Assembly: GCA_035569495.1 (NCBI GenBank)
Contig: DATMMX010000044.1
Span: 1 to 64,000 of the forward strand
DNA from: DASRDZ01 sp035569495
GTDB lineage: Bacteria > Chloroflexota > Dormibacteria > Aeolococcales > Aeolococcaceae
Length of the DNA: 64,000 bases
Reading direction: 5' to 3'
The stretch's first letter is position 1; every line of letters begins with the position of its first letter. Made by a program: the position numbers and the translations under genes. This document shows, piece by piece, positions 18,547 through 26,943 of the stretch. The notes beneath the pieces are model-generated. The model was not told the origin of the DNA. It saw nothing but the letters and a program-made list of their open reading frames with translations, and made no database searches.

Positions 18547-19896
18547 ATGGCTCGCAAGCAGCGCCGCAGGCCGAGCCGCGGCGGCGGCACGCGGCAGCCG
18601 GGCGCGTTCCCGTCGCCGCAGGAGCAGACGACGGCGCCCACCCCGCCCCTGGCGGGCCTCACCCGCGGACCGCGACGCCTGCTGCTCATCACCGTGGGCG
18701 CGCTGATCGCCACCCTGGCCATCGGCGCCGGGCTGTTCAGCGTGGTGCGCGGCGGCGGCAGCAACGTCACCTGCGACCCCGATCCCAAGGGGTGGAACGC
18801 CGCGGGCGCGGGCCCCGCCAATACGTCCTATGCAGCGTCGGGCATCAAGGACCCGGGGCCCGGCTGGGCGCCGTCGTGGAGCTACCCGCCCCGCGCGGCG
18901 CAACCGTCCGACCGGGTCACCGCGCCGCCGGCGGTGGCCAACGGCACCGTCTACACCGCCACCGCCACCGGCGCCCTGGTGGCCATCGACGCCGCCACCG
19001 GCAAGGAGCAGTGGAGCAGCACCCCCGCCCCCGGCGAGGAGGGCGAGGTGGGCACCCCGATCGCCATCGACGGATGTGCCGCAGCGCTGACCACCACCCA
19101 GGAAAGCACCTCGGGCGAGCCGTCCGGGGTGATGCGCGCGGTCGACCTGCGCACCCACCAGCGCCGCTGGGCGGTGCGCTCCGCCGACGAGATCTTCTCG
19201 GCGCCGCAGATCATCGACGGCGTCGCCTACGCGGGGATGTCCTTCGCGGCCGCCAGCGGTCCGCTCGATCGCACCCACGTCCTCGACGGCTACTACCTGA
19301 GCGACGGCAGCCGCGCCTACCGCAAGACCTTCAGCGCCGCGCTCACCGCCTCGCCGGCCAGCGACCACACGCGCATCTGGATCGGCGCCCTCGACCAGAA
19401 CCTGTACGCGCTCGGCCCCCAGGGCAAGCAGCTCTGGACCTACACCACCAACGGCATCGTCACCCTGCCGGCGATGTACGACAGCGGCAGCGTCTACGTG
19501 GCCAGCGCCGACCACTCCGTCGCCTCGCTCGACGCGACCACGGGACACGAGCACTGGAGCGTCAGCGTCGGCGAGGTGCAGGCGGCGATGGCCGACAGCG
19601 GCGACACCCTGGTCGTCGCCGACGTCGACGGCACCGTGCACGCGCTCAACGAGTCGGACGGCAGCGAGCGCTGGCACGCCGACCTGGGCACCAGGGTGAC
19701 CCACGGAGTTGTGGCCGCTGGTGACCGCATCTTCGTGGTCGACGACGACGGCGGCCTGCACGTCCTCGACCGCCGCACCGGCAACCAGACCGCCACCTGG
19801 ACGGCACCGGCGCCGCCCACCGGTCCGCCCGCCATTGCGGCCGGCCACCTCTACATCGCCTGCCAGGACGGGCGGCTGTACGCGCTGCCGCTCTAG
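18547..19896 (+). CDS. Membrane-anchored PQQ-like beta-propeller protein
   Basis: 449 residues. A basic, disordered cytoplasmic N-terminus (1-42) precedes a single transmembrane helix (about 43-66, LLLITVGALIATLAIGAGLF). The rest is an extracytoplasmic propeller of about seven blades with the PQQ/YVTN signature, seen as repeats of A(V/I)D..TG...W, for example LVAIDAATGKEQW, VASLDATTGHEHW and VHALNESDGSERW. No dehydrogenase cofactor or catalytic motif is present, so it is likelier a binding/scaffold protein (BamB-like fold) than a quinoprotein enzyme. It is convergent with the ROK gene, sharing CTAG for the two stops. Confidence 0.85.
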   Translation: MARKQRRRPSRGGGTRQPGAFPSPQEQTTAPTPPLAGLTRGPRRLLLITVGALIATLAIGAGLFSVVRGGGSNVTCDPDPKGWNAAGAGPANTSYAASGIKDPGPGWAPSWSYPPRAAQPSDRVTAPPAVANGTVYTATATGALVAIDAATGKEQWSSTPAPGEEGEVGTPIAIDGCAAALTTTQESTSGEPSGVMRAVDLRTHQRRWAVRSADEIFSAPQIIDGVAYAGMSFAAASGPLDRTHVLDGYYLSDGSRAYRKTFSAALTASPASDHTRIWIGALDQNLYALGPQGKQLWTYTTNGIVTLPAMYDSGSVYVASADHSVASLDATTGHEHWSVSVGEVQAAMADSGDTLVVADVDGTVHALNESDGSERWHADLGTRVTHGVVAAGDRIFVVDDDGGLHVLDRRTGNQTATWTAPAPPTGPPAIAAGHLYIACQDGRLYALPL

Positions 19897-20735
19897 CCCG
19901 CGCGGTCGCGCAGCAGCGCCAGCGCGCCCCACATGTTGCGGTCCTCGCCGAGCGCGGCGCGGAGGATGCGCGGCACCGGCTGCAGGCGCAGGTGGGTGTC
20001 GATGGTTGCGGACATCGACGGCCAGAACCTGTGCCACGCGTTGCAGACGCCGCCGCCGAAGACCACCGCGTCGGGGTCGTGCAGCGCGGTGGCGTTGACC
20101 ACCGCGAGGCCCAGCCAGCGGCCCACGTCGGCCCAGGCGTCCGCGTCGTCGAGCTGGTCCGCGCGCACCCCGAAGCGGCGCGCGATGGCGCTGCCCGAGG
20201 CAAGCGCCTCCAGGCAACCGGAGCCCCCGCATCCGCACGGCGGCGCGCCCCCCAGCCACGACGGCCAGAGCACCTGGTGGCCGCCCTCGGTATCGTGCCG
20301 TCCCAGCAACAGGCGGCCGTCGTGGACCACGCCGCTGCCGATGCCGGTGGACACGGTGTAGTACATGACGTGCGCCAGCCCCGCCGCCGCGCCGTGCAGC
20401 GCCTCGGCGAGGGCGGCGCAGTTGGCGTCGTTCTCGACCAGAACCGGGCAGCCGTAGCGCGCCGACAGCGCCTCGGCCAGCGGCAGCATCTGCCAGGCGG
20501 GCGGCAGGTTGGGCGGCAGCAGCATCGTGCCGCGCTCGCGGTCGAACGGTCCGGGCGTGGCCACGGCGATGGCATCGAGCCCTTCGCCCCCGCGCGCCTC
20601 GTCGAGCATCGCGCTCAGCGTGGCGATGGGGTCGTCAGGCGGCGTGGCCCGGCGCACCGTGCGCTGTGGCCGCAGGTCGCCACCCGCGACCGCCGCGAGC
20701 AGCTTGGTGCCGCCGATGTCGATGGCGCCGTACAT
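19893..20735 (-). CDS. ROK-family sugar kinase
   Basis: 280 residues. The N-terminal phosphate motif is AIDIGGTKLLAAVAG. A VENDANCAALAEA segment provides the catalytic Asp, and TVSTGIGSGVVHDGRLLLG is the second phosphate motif. The ROK signature with its zinc site is EGGHQV...CGCGGSGCLEALASG, where the three Cys and the His are all present. A glucokinase-like activity (phosphorylating glucose or an N-acetyl sugar) is likely, but specificity cannot be fixed. It is 24 bp downstream of the membrane protein gene on the same strand yet has its own TACCCT box 8 nt before the ATG. Confidence 0.9.
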   Translation of the reverse strand: MYGAIDIGGTKLLAAVAGGDLRPQRTVRRATPPDDPIATLSAMLDEARGGEGLDAIAVATPGPFDRERGTMLLPPNLPPAWQMLPLAEALSARYGCPVLVENDANCAALAEALHGAAAGLAHVMYYTVSTGIGSGVVHDGRLLLGRHDTEGGHQVLWPSWLGGAPPCGCGGSGCLEALASGSAIARRFGVRADQLDDADAWADVGRWLGLAVVNATALHDPDAVVFGGGVCNAWHRFWPSMSATIDTHLRLQPVPRILRAALGEDRNMWGALALLRDRAG

Positions 20736-20743
20736 GGCGCCGG

Positions 20744-20749
20744 AGGGTA
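20744..20749 (-). promoter_or_regulatory. -10 box (TACCCT) of the ROK kinase gene
   Basis: Minus-strand TACCCT, 8 nt to the ATG at 20735, inside the 24-bp gap to the upstream gene. Confidence 0.4.
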
Positions 20750-20759
20750 GCGCGCGAGC

Positions 20760-21395
20760 CTACGCGGAGGCGCTGCGCTGGCGGCGTCCCACCGAGCTGA
20801 ACACCGAGGCCAGCGCGCCGCGCTTGTCGGGATGCTCGACCAGCCAGGCGTTGTAGACGTCGAAGAAGGCCTGCTGCGGCGCCATCAGGCGGCGGAAGGC
20901 GCGCAGGTTCTCCTCGGGCAGTGAGCAGTTGAACTGCAGGGCGCGTTGCAGGCGCTCGCCCTGGGCCTGGCGCAGCGCGCGATCCTCGCGCAGCCACAGC
21001 GCGCCGAGCACGCCGACGCCGGCGGCGCTGGCGATGCCGACGGTGATCATCAGCAGGGCCACCGTGCTGTCGGGAAGGCTGCCCTGGCGGAACAGCATCA
21101 TCGCCGCGATGGCGAGGGCGCAGACCATGGCGGCGATGCCGAGGCGCTGCCGGCGACCCCGCTGCACCATGCGGCGCCGGGCGTTGTGGTAGCTCTCGCA
21201 GAGCCGCTGCAGGTTGGTCGAGGAGGCGAGCAGCTCGATGGCGGTGGGCAGGAGCGCCCGGTCGCCCGCGTCCTCCACCGCCTGCCGGGGGGAGGCGTTG
21301 GCGGCGGAGGGGCGCGGGGCGGGCGGAGCCATCAGCGCCGCGCGGAGGGAGCTGGGGGACTCGGCGCGCGCGGGGGGCGAGGACTGAGGGCTCAT
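20760..21395 (-). CDS. Hypothetical protein with two transmembrane helices
   Basis: 211 residues. A disordered Pro/Ala/Ser N-terminus (1-40) is followed by a helical segment with a Leu/Ser core (LPTAIELLASSTNLQRLCESYHNARRRMV), two membrane helices (about 95-115 and 120-145), and a cytoplasmic C-terminal domain (RAFRRLMAPQQAFFDVYNAWLVEHP). The start at 21395 is chosen because it begins a plausible N-terminus; an open frame extends further to 21497. No family recognised. It may be co-transcribed with the ROK kinase 24 bp downstream. Confidence 0.6.
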   Translation of the reverse strand: MSPQSSPPARAESPSSLRAALMAPPAPRPSAANASPRQAVEDAGDRALLPTAIELLASSTNLQRLCESYHNARRRMVQRGRRQRLGIAAMVCALAIAAMMLFRQGSLPDSTVALLMITVGIASAAGVGVLGALWLREDRALRQAQGERLQRALQFNCSLPEENLRAFRRLMAPQQAFFDVYNAWLVEHPDKRGALASVFSSVGRRQRSASA

Positions 21396-21508
21396 CGCCC
21401 AGGTTGTACGCCCTGTAAAGGCCATCGATGATGGCCGCCGGGGGATCGTCACCGAGCCGTCAGCCCACCGGAACCGCGCTGACCGTCGTGCTAGCATCGG
21501 CGGCCCCG

Positions 21509-22321
<813 letters not shown>

Positions 22322-22332
22322 GGTCCACGGTC

Positions 22333-23145
22333 ATGCCGCTGTTCCGCACCCGCAGGCCCACCGCCGACGCCATCGACCTGGAGCGTCGCATCGAACAGGC
22401 CGACGAGGCCCTGGAGAACGGCGAGTCGCGCCTCGCGCTTCGCATCGCCGACGGCGTGCTCAAGGACGCCGGTCGCGAATCTCCCGAGGCGGTGAGTGCG
22501 CAGGTGGTGCGCGCCGAGGCGCTGCGCGCCATGGAGCGGTTCGCCGACGCGGAGAAGGCCGCGGCGCGCGCGTGCGAATGGGATCCCGAGGACGGCGCCG
22601 CATGGTTCGAGCGCGCCCTGGCCGCGTACCGGCTGGCCCGCTTCGAGGATGCGGCCGCGTGGCTGGAGGAATCCGTGCACCTCGAACCCGACGAGGCGCA
22701 CGCCTGGAATGCGCTGGGGCGGGTGCGCATCTGGCTGGAGGAGAAGGACGCCGCCAAGGACGCCTTCCGCCGCGCCGCCAGCCTCGACCCCGAGCACTTC
22801 GTGGTGCCGTTGCGCATCGCCGCATTCGAGTTCGACCGCATCGCCGGAGAGGTGTGGAAGCAGATCCCGATGGCGTTCAAGGAGCGCATGGAGAACACCA
22901 TCGTCGCCGTCGAGGAGCTGCCCGACGTGGAGGACGTCGAGGACGGCACCGACCCCGACCTGCTCGGCCTGTATTCGGGCGCGACCGCGCTGGGCGACGA
23001 CTTCCCCGAGCGCATCCTGCTCTTCCAGCGCAACCATGAGAACACCTGCGCCACCCTGGGCGAGCTGGTCGAGGAGATCCGCCGCACCATCCTCCACGAG
23101 GTGGGCCACCACTTCGGCATGGACCACGACGAGCTGCCCTACTGA
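22333..23145 (+). CDS. TPR-containing zincin-type metallopeptidase
   Basis: 270 residues. Residues 15-160 contain about four tetratricopeptide-like helical pairs (EAVSAQVVRAEALRAMERFADAEKAAA, AWFERALAAYRLARFEDAAAWLEE, AWNALGRVRIWLEEKDAAKDAF). The C-terminal 110 residues are the minimal zincin domain (PF06262-type): VAVEELPDVEDVEDGTDPDLLGLYSG, then FQRNHENTC and the zinc motif HEVGHHFGMDHDEL at about 255. The His-Glu-His ligands and the downstream Asp are all present. Its stop overlaps the ligase ATG (TGATG), indicating translational coupling. The TPR fusion is longer than the stand-alone family members (about 120-140 residues). Confidence 0.88.
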   Translation: MPLFRTRRPTADAIDLERRIEQADEALENGESRLALRIADGVLKDAGRESPEAVSAQVVRAEALRAMERFADAEKAAARACEWDPEDGAAWFERALAAYRLARFEDAAAWLEESVHLEPDEAHAWNALGRVRIWLEEKDAAKDAFRRAASLDPEHFVVPLRIAAFEFDRIAGEVWKQIPMAFKERMENTIVAVEELPDVEDVEDGTDPDLLGLYSGATALGDDFPERILLFQRNHENTCATLGELVEEIRRTILHEVGHHFGMDHDELPY

Positions 23146-24791
23146 TGCGCCGCTTCGCCGAGACCGCCGAGCGCATCGCGGCGACGGGGTCGAAGCTGGA
23201 GAAGGTGCGCCTGCTCGCCGAGTATCTGCAGTCACTGGACGAAACTCGCGTGGGCGTGGCGGCGCGCTTCTTCAGCGGGCTGGTCTTCCCCACCTGGGAC
23301 ATGCGCGTTCTGTCGTTGGGTGGGGCGGCGCTGTGGGGGGTGCTGCAGTCGCTCAGCGGCGCCACGGCGGAGGAGATGAGCGCTGCGTGGGCGCGGCACG
23401 GCGATGCGGGCGGGGTGGCGCACGACGTGCTGGTGCGGGCGCTGGGGTCGTCGCCGGGTGTCGACCTGCTCGACGTGGCGCACACCTTCGAGCGCATCGC
23501 GTCGGCGCCGTCCGCGGCGGAACGTGCGGCGCTGCTCGATACGTTGCTGCGCTCGTCCACGCCGCTTGAGGCCAAGTACGTCGTCAAGCTGATCACCGGC
23601 GAGATGCGCATCGGGCTGCGCGAGGGACTGGTCGAGGAGGCGATCGCGGTCGCCTTCGGGCGGACCAAAGCAGCTGTGTCGCGCGCCGACATGGTGATCG
23701 GCGACCTCGGCGAGGTGGCCCTGCTGGCCCGGCAGGACCGCCTTGACACGGCCGCGCCGCGGCTGTTCGCACCGATGCGCTTCATGCTCGCCTCTCCCGT
23801 CGCCGACGCCGACGAGGTGGTGGCGCGGATGGGGGAGGAGGTGTGGATCGAGGACAAGTACGACGGCATCCGCTGCCAGGTGCACCGCGACGACTCGCGC
23901 GTGATGCTCTTCTCACGCGATCTGAAGGACGTCACCGCGCAGTTTCCCGAGGTTGCCGAGGTCGTCGCGGCGCTGCCCGGGATCATGCTGCTCGACGGTG
24001 AGATCCTCGCCTTTCGCGACGGCACGGTGATGCCGTTCGCCGCGCTGCAGACGCGGCTGGGGCGCAAGAAGCCAACGCTGGCGGTGCTCGATGCCGTGCC
24101 GGTGATCTTCGTCGCCTGGGACGTGCTCTACCTCGACGGCGAGTCGCTGCTCGACGAGCCCTTGCGCGAGCGGCGCAAGCGTCTCGACGCGCTGCAGCTC
24201 GGCGGCGCGCTGGCCACGGCGCACCAGGAGCACGCACGAGGCGCCGCGGCCGTCGACCTGCTCTTCGACAGCGCGCGGGCGCGGCTCAACGAGGGGCTGA
24301 TCGCCAAGGATCCGTCGTCGCCGTACACGCCGGGGCGGCGGGGGCTGTCGTGGCTGAAGTTGAAGAAGCCGCTGGACACGCTGGACGTGGTGGTCACCGG
24401 CGCCGAGCTGGGACACGGCAAGCGTCGCGACGTGCTCAGCGACGTGACCTTCTCCGTGCGCGTCGACGAGTCCGACGAGCTGGTGCCGATCGGCAAGGCA
24501 TACACAGGGCTCACCGACGCTGAGATTCTGGAGATGACGTCGTTGCTCAAGGCGATCACGGTGAGTGAGCACGGACGCTTCCGGGTGGTGCGGCCGGAGA
24601 TCGTGCTGGAGGTGGCGTTCGACAGGGTGCAGCCGTCGTCGCGACACCGCAGCGGGTACGCGCTGCGCTTCCCGCGCATCGCCCGCTGGCGGCACGACAA
24701 ACCGGTTGCCGAGATCGACACCCTGTCGCGTGTCGCGGCCCTCGCCCAGACCCGCGACGGTGGGCGGGTGCAGCTCGTCGACCGCGCTTAG
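23145..24791 (+). CDS. lig: ATP-dependent DNA ligase (LigB-like)
   Basis: 548 residues. It seals nicks using ATP. The N-terminal helical DNA-binding domain (1-200) includes VVKLITGEMRIGLREGLVEEAI. The nucleotidyltransferase domain has the catalytic Lys at about 238 in EDKYDGIRCQVH (motif I), then LLDGEILAF (motif III/IIIa region), EGLIAKDPSSPYTPGRRG (motif IV) and WLKLKK (motif V). The C-terminal OB fold ends with VRPEIVLEVAFDRVQ...HRSGYALRFPRI (motif VI region). The domain order resembles mycobacterial LigB and archaeal ligases, not the NHEJ-type LigD. It would be an accessory ligase next to the essential NAD-dependent LigA, which is not in this window. Confidence 0.93.
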   Translation: MRRFAETAERIAATGSKLEKVRLLAEYLQSLDETRVGVAARFFSGLVFPTWDMRVLSLGGAALWGVLQSLSGATAEEMSAAWARHGDAGGVAHDVLVRALGSSPGVDLLDVAHTFERIASAPSAAERAALLDTLLRSSTPLEAKYVVKLITGEMRIGLREGLVEEAIAVAFGRTKAAVSRADMVIGDLGEVALLARQDRLDTAAPRLFAPMRFMLASPVADADEVVARMGEEVWIEDKYDGIRCQVHRDDSRVMLFSRDLKDVTAQFPEVAEVVAALPGIMLLDGEILAFRDGTVMPFAALQTRLGRKKPTLAVLDAVPVIFVAWDVLYLDGESLLDEPLRERRKRLDALQLGGALATAHQEHARGAAAVDLLFDSARARLNEGLIAKDPSSPYTPGRRGLSWLKLKKPLDTLDVVVTGAELGHGKRRDVLSDVTFSVRVDESDELVPIGKAYTGLTDAEILEMTSLLKAITVSEHGRFRVVRPEIVLEVAFDRVQPSSRHRSGYALRFPRIARWRHDKPVAEIDTLSRVAALAQTRDGGRVQLVDRA

Positions 24792-24921
24792 CGCTGCCCG
24801 GTCGATCAGCGCGGCAACTCCGCCGGCCGCGCCGGCATTTCGCCTACCGCTGTCCGCTGATCAACGCGGCAATTCCGCCGGCTGTGCCGGCATTTCTCCT
24901 ACCGCTGCCCGGTGATCAGCG
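24791..24921. repeat. Degenerate tandem repeat, 55-56 bp period, running into the deaminase gene
   Basis: Unit 1 (24791-24846) and unit 2 (24847-24901) are about 85% alike. A third partial copy (24902-24921) is the last coding part of the deaminase gene. Units contain CCGCTG(C/T)CCG...GATCA(G/A)CGCGGCAA, then CCGCCGGC...GCCGGCATTTC. Each unit also carries a GCCGGC..GCCGGC inverted repeat that could form a hairpin between the convergent ligase and deaminase genes. Confidence 0.75.
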
Positions 24922-25486
24922 GCATGAACAGGTTCTGGTCATCCATGGCCGGATCACCGACCGTCTCGAAGGCGTTGAACCTGCTGCGCAACTCCGCGTA
25001 CTGCTTGGCCAGCGCCTCGTCCTTGTACGCCTCGACCGGATCCCACGGGTGCAGATACCGCACTTCGGTGATCCCCGCCTGGAGCATCTCCTTCAGGCAC
25101 CCGAAGCACGGCTGCGTGGTGCTGGTCAGCGACGCGCCGTACGTCTGCTGCCCGAAGCGGGCCGCGGTGAGCAGCGCGTTCTGTTCGGCGTGGACGCACA
25201 AGCACACGTCGTAGGCCCCCCCGCGCAGGTAGGGCTCGTCGTCACGGTGGGCGCAGCGGTGGCAGCCCCCCTCCGAGCAGTTGGGCATGCCGAACGGCGT
25301 TCCGTTGTAGCCCGTGCTGAGGACCCGGTCGTCGCGAACGATCACCGCCCCGACGCGGCGCCCCAGGCAGTCGGCGCGGGTGCGCGCGGCCAGCGCGATG
25401 AGCAGGAAGTACATCCGCTTGTCGGGGCGGACGATCCTGCCCTCGGGGGCGCGCGCCGGCTCGGGCGCGAGGGGCTCAGGGGACAT
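24899..25486 (-). CDS. Deoxycytidylate (dCMP) deaminase family protein
   Basis: 195-residue zinc-dependent deaminase. The zinc/catalytic motif is CVHAEQNAL, with His and Glu, and TTQPCFGCLKEM supplies the two Cys ligands. An additional Cys/His cluster (CSEGGCHRCAHRDD) resembles the second zinc site of T4-type and ComEB dCMP deaminases. A GNGTPFG-like loop (STGYNGTPFGMPNC) is the dCMP-recognition segment. N-terminal 25 residues are Pro/Glu-rich and C-terminal 45 extend beyond the core. It would feed dUMP to thymidylate synthesis. TACGCT lies 8 nt before the ATG. Its 3' end is duplicated in the adjacent intergenic repeat. Confidence 0.9.
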   Translation of the reverse strand: MSPEPLAPEPARAPEGRIVRPDKRMYFLLIALAARTRADCLGRRVGAVIVRDDRVLSTGYNGTPFGMPNCSEGGCHRCAHRDDEPYLRGGAYDVCLCVHAEQNALLTAARFGQQTYGASLTSTTQPCFGCLKEMLQAGITEVRYLHPWDPVEAYKDEALAKQYAELRSRFNAFETVGDPAMDDQNLFMPLITGQR

Positions 25487-25494
25487 GGGCGGGA

Positions 25495-25500
25495 AGCGTA
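25495..25500 (-). promoter_or_regulatory. -10 box (TACGCT) of the deaminase gene
   Basis: Minus-strand TACGCT, 8 nt to the ATG at 25486. Confidence 0.4.
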
Positions 25501-25567
25501 CTCGGAGGCGAGCGGTGGTGCCGCGCCGGCTCGCCGGTGGCGAGGCTCGGGGGCGCCGGGGACGACC

Positions 25568-25942
25568 TCAGCTCGCTGCGGCCGCCGTGGGCGCGTCCTC
25601 GGCCGCGCAGCCGCGGATGTGCGCGGCCAGACGCTCCTTGATGTGACGCCGGCCCCAGTGGTCGATCGCCGAGATGACCTCCTGCAGCTCGACGCCCGCG
25701 GGGGTCAGTCGGTAGGAGGTGCGCGGGGGCATGACGGATTCGACGGTGCGGGTGACCACCCCCAGCTCCTCCAGGCGGTCGAGGCGCTGGGCGAGGGTGG
25801 CGGGATTGCAGCCGCCGGCGGCGCGGCCGAGCTCGTTGAAGCCGAGCGGGCGGTCGAGGAGGGCCCGCACGATGTGGAGGGTCCACTTCTCCTGGAGGAC
25901 CTGGATGGCCTCGTGGACCGGACAGAAGGTGGCGTCGTCCAT
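25568..25942 (-). CDS. HxlR-family transcriptional regulator
   Basis: 124 residues. A winged-helix DNA-binding domain of the HxlR/MarR-like type: CPVHEAIQVLQEKWTLHIVRALLDRPLGFNELGRAAGG at 7-45, LAQRLDRLEELGVVTR as recognition helix and wing, and YRLTPAGVELQEVISAIDHWG as dimer helix. The lone Cys near the N-terminus (C7) is conserved in this family and in some members senses oxidants or electrophiles. It is divergent from the yceI-type gene, with two related 17-bp sequences in the shared intergenic region, so it likely controls yceI and itself. Confidence 0.88.
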   Translation of the reverse strand: MDDATFCPVHEAIQVLQEKWTLHIVRALLDRPLGFNELGRAAGGCNPATLAQRLDRLEELGVVTRTVESVMPPRTSYRLTPAGVELQEVISAIDHWGRRHIKERLAAHIRGCAAEDAPTAAAAS

Positions 25943-25974
25943 GGTTTTTCTTCAGCTGCCTCTGGACATGAAGC

Positions 25975-25991
25975 ATAAAGCGCTTCGTGTG
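25975..25991. promoter_or_regulatory. Candidate HxlR operator copy 1
   Basis: ATAAAGCGCTTCGTGTG resembles copy 2 at 26045 in 12 of 17 positions. It lies nearer the regulator gene, 33 bp from its start, and overlaps a GAAGC..GCTTC inverted repeat. Confidence 0.45.
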
Positions 25992-26036
25992 CCCTGGCTA
26001 CTCCATATGGTCTAGTGCTGCCGCTGAGTATAGCAC

Positions 26037-26066
26037 TTGACAAGATGAAGCGCTATGTGATCTACT
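26037..26066 (+). promoter_or_regulatory. Promoter of the YceI gene with operator copy 2 in the spacer
   Basis: TTGACA (26037-26042), an 18-bp spacer and TCTACT (26061-26066) make a sigma-70-type promoter. The second copy of the 17-bp motif (26045-26061, ATGAAGCGCTATGTGAT) fills the spacer, so bound regulator would block RNA polymerase. Confidence 0.5.
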
Positions 26067-26140
26067 ACTGGAGCCGGGACGGATCACCCCCCGACCGGCC
26101 CGCGGCGATGAAGCCGCGGAGGTCATCAGGAGCAACCACC

Positions 26141-26680
26141 ATGAGCAGCTGGGCAATCGACAGCAGCCACTCCTCCGTCGAGTTCTCCGTCCGTCACCTG
26201 GGCCTGGCCTCGGTGAAGGGCACCTTCCACACCGTCCGCGGTGAGGCCACCGTGAACGAGGACGACCTCACCAAGTCGACCGGCAAGGTCGAGATCGAGG
26301 TCGCCAGCGTCGACACCCGCGACGAGCGCCGCGACACCCACCTTCGCAACGCCGACTTCTTCGACGCCGAGAACTACCCCGTCGCCACCTTCCAGACCCT
26401 CGGCATCCGCCACATCAGCAGCGATCGCTACGAGGTCGACGGCGACCTGACCATCCGCGGCGTCACCCGCCCGCTGACCCTCCAGGCCGAGGTCTCCGAG
26501 TTCATCAACGACCCCTGGGGCAACCGCCGCGTCGCGGTGACCGTCGAGGGCGAGATCAACCGCACCGACTTCGGTCTCACCTGGAACCAGGTCCTCGAGG
26601 CCGGCCGCCTGATGGTCGGTGAGAAGGTCAAGATCTCGGCCACCACCGAGGTCGCCCTGGCCGTCGAAGCCGCCGCCTGA
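26141..26680 (+). CDS. YceI-family protein (lipid/isoprenoid-binding fold)
   Basis: 179 residues, no signal peptide. It has the YceI lipocalin-like beta-barrel pattern: WAIDSSHSSVEFSVRHLGLASVKGTF at the N-terminus, a D.RD.HL...DFFD.E.YP sequence in the middle, and FGLTWNQVLEAGRLMVGEKVKI near the end. Family members bind long isoprenoids or amphiphiles. The cytoplasmic form without a signal peptide is common in Actinobacteria. Start set by AGGAG (26128-26132) with 8-nt spacing. It is divergent from the HxlR regulator and followed by a strong terminator, so a single-gene unit. Confidence 0.93.
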   Translation: MSSWAIDSSHSSVEFSVRHLGLASVKGTFHTVRGEATVNEDDLTKSTGKVEIEVASVDTRDERRDTHLRNADFFDAENYPVATFQTLGIRHISSDRYEVDGDLTIRGVTRPLTLQAEVSEFINDPWGNRRVAVTVEGEINRTDFGLTWNQVLEAGRLMVGEKVKISATTEVALAVEAAA

Positions 26681-26713
26681 TCCCCGCCGCGCACCGTCCG
26701 CGCGGCACCTGAC

Positions 26714-26759
26714 AAACGCCCGGATTCCGCGGGTCCCAACCCCGCGGAGCCGGGCGTTT
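26714..26759 (+). terminator. Strong intrinsic-type terminator after yceI
   Basis: Outer stem AAACGCCCGG/CCGGGCGTTT (10 bp) and inner stem TCCGCGGG/CCCGCGGA (8 bp), with one small asymmetric bulge. A pyrimidine-rich CCTTTGTCC follows. The flanking AAA/TTT makes it work in either direction. Confidence 0.85.
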
Positions 26760-26799
26760 CCTTTGTCCGGCCCCCCGCGCTACAGTTCGCCGGGCCCGG

Positions 26800-26873
26800 G
26801 GGCGGGTAGCTCAGCCGGTTAGAGCGGGGGACTCATAATCCTCTGGTCGGAGGTTCGAATCCTCCCCCGCCCA
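26800..26873 (+). tRNA. tRNA with CAU anticodon (elongator tRNA-Met, possibly tRNA-Ile2)
   Basis: A complete cloverleaf can be folded. Acceptor GGGCGGG/CCCGCCC (26800-26806/26866-26872), D stem GCTC/GAGC, anticodon stem GGGGA/TCCTC around loop CTCATAA (anticodon CAT at 26834-26836), T stem GGAGG/CCTCC with loop TTCGAAT, and discriminator A. CCA is not encoded. The C-G-type first pair rules out an initiator tRNA (no 1-72 mismatch: G1-C72). CAU elongator tRNA-Met and TilS-modified tRNA-Ile2 cannot be told apart with certainty by eye. Confidence 0.93.
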
Positions 26874-26943
26874 GTCGGTCCCTGAACTCCTGTTTGGTGT
26901 GGCCGCACCTGTCTGCATCGCGGCGCTCGACCCCGCCCGAGCC

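Noticed and set aside
21396..21508. Search for a TPP riboswitch upstream of thiD
   Set aside because: No CTGAGA or ACCTGA-type elements; the gene appears to have a short leader.
22877..24067. A 396-codon minus-strand frame over the ligase
   Set aside because: Ser/Arg/Thr-rich shadow of the ligase coding strand.
26800..26873. Initiator tRNA-Met
   Set aside because: The first acceptor pair is G-C, not the mismatch typical of initiators.
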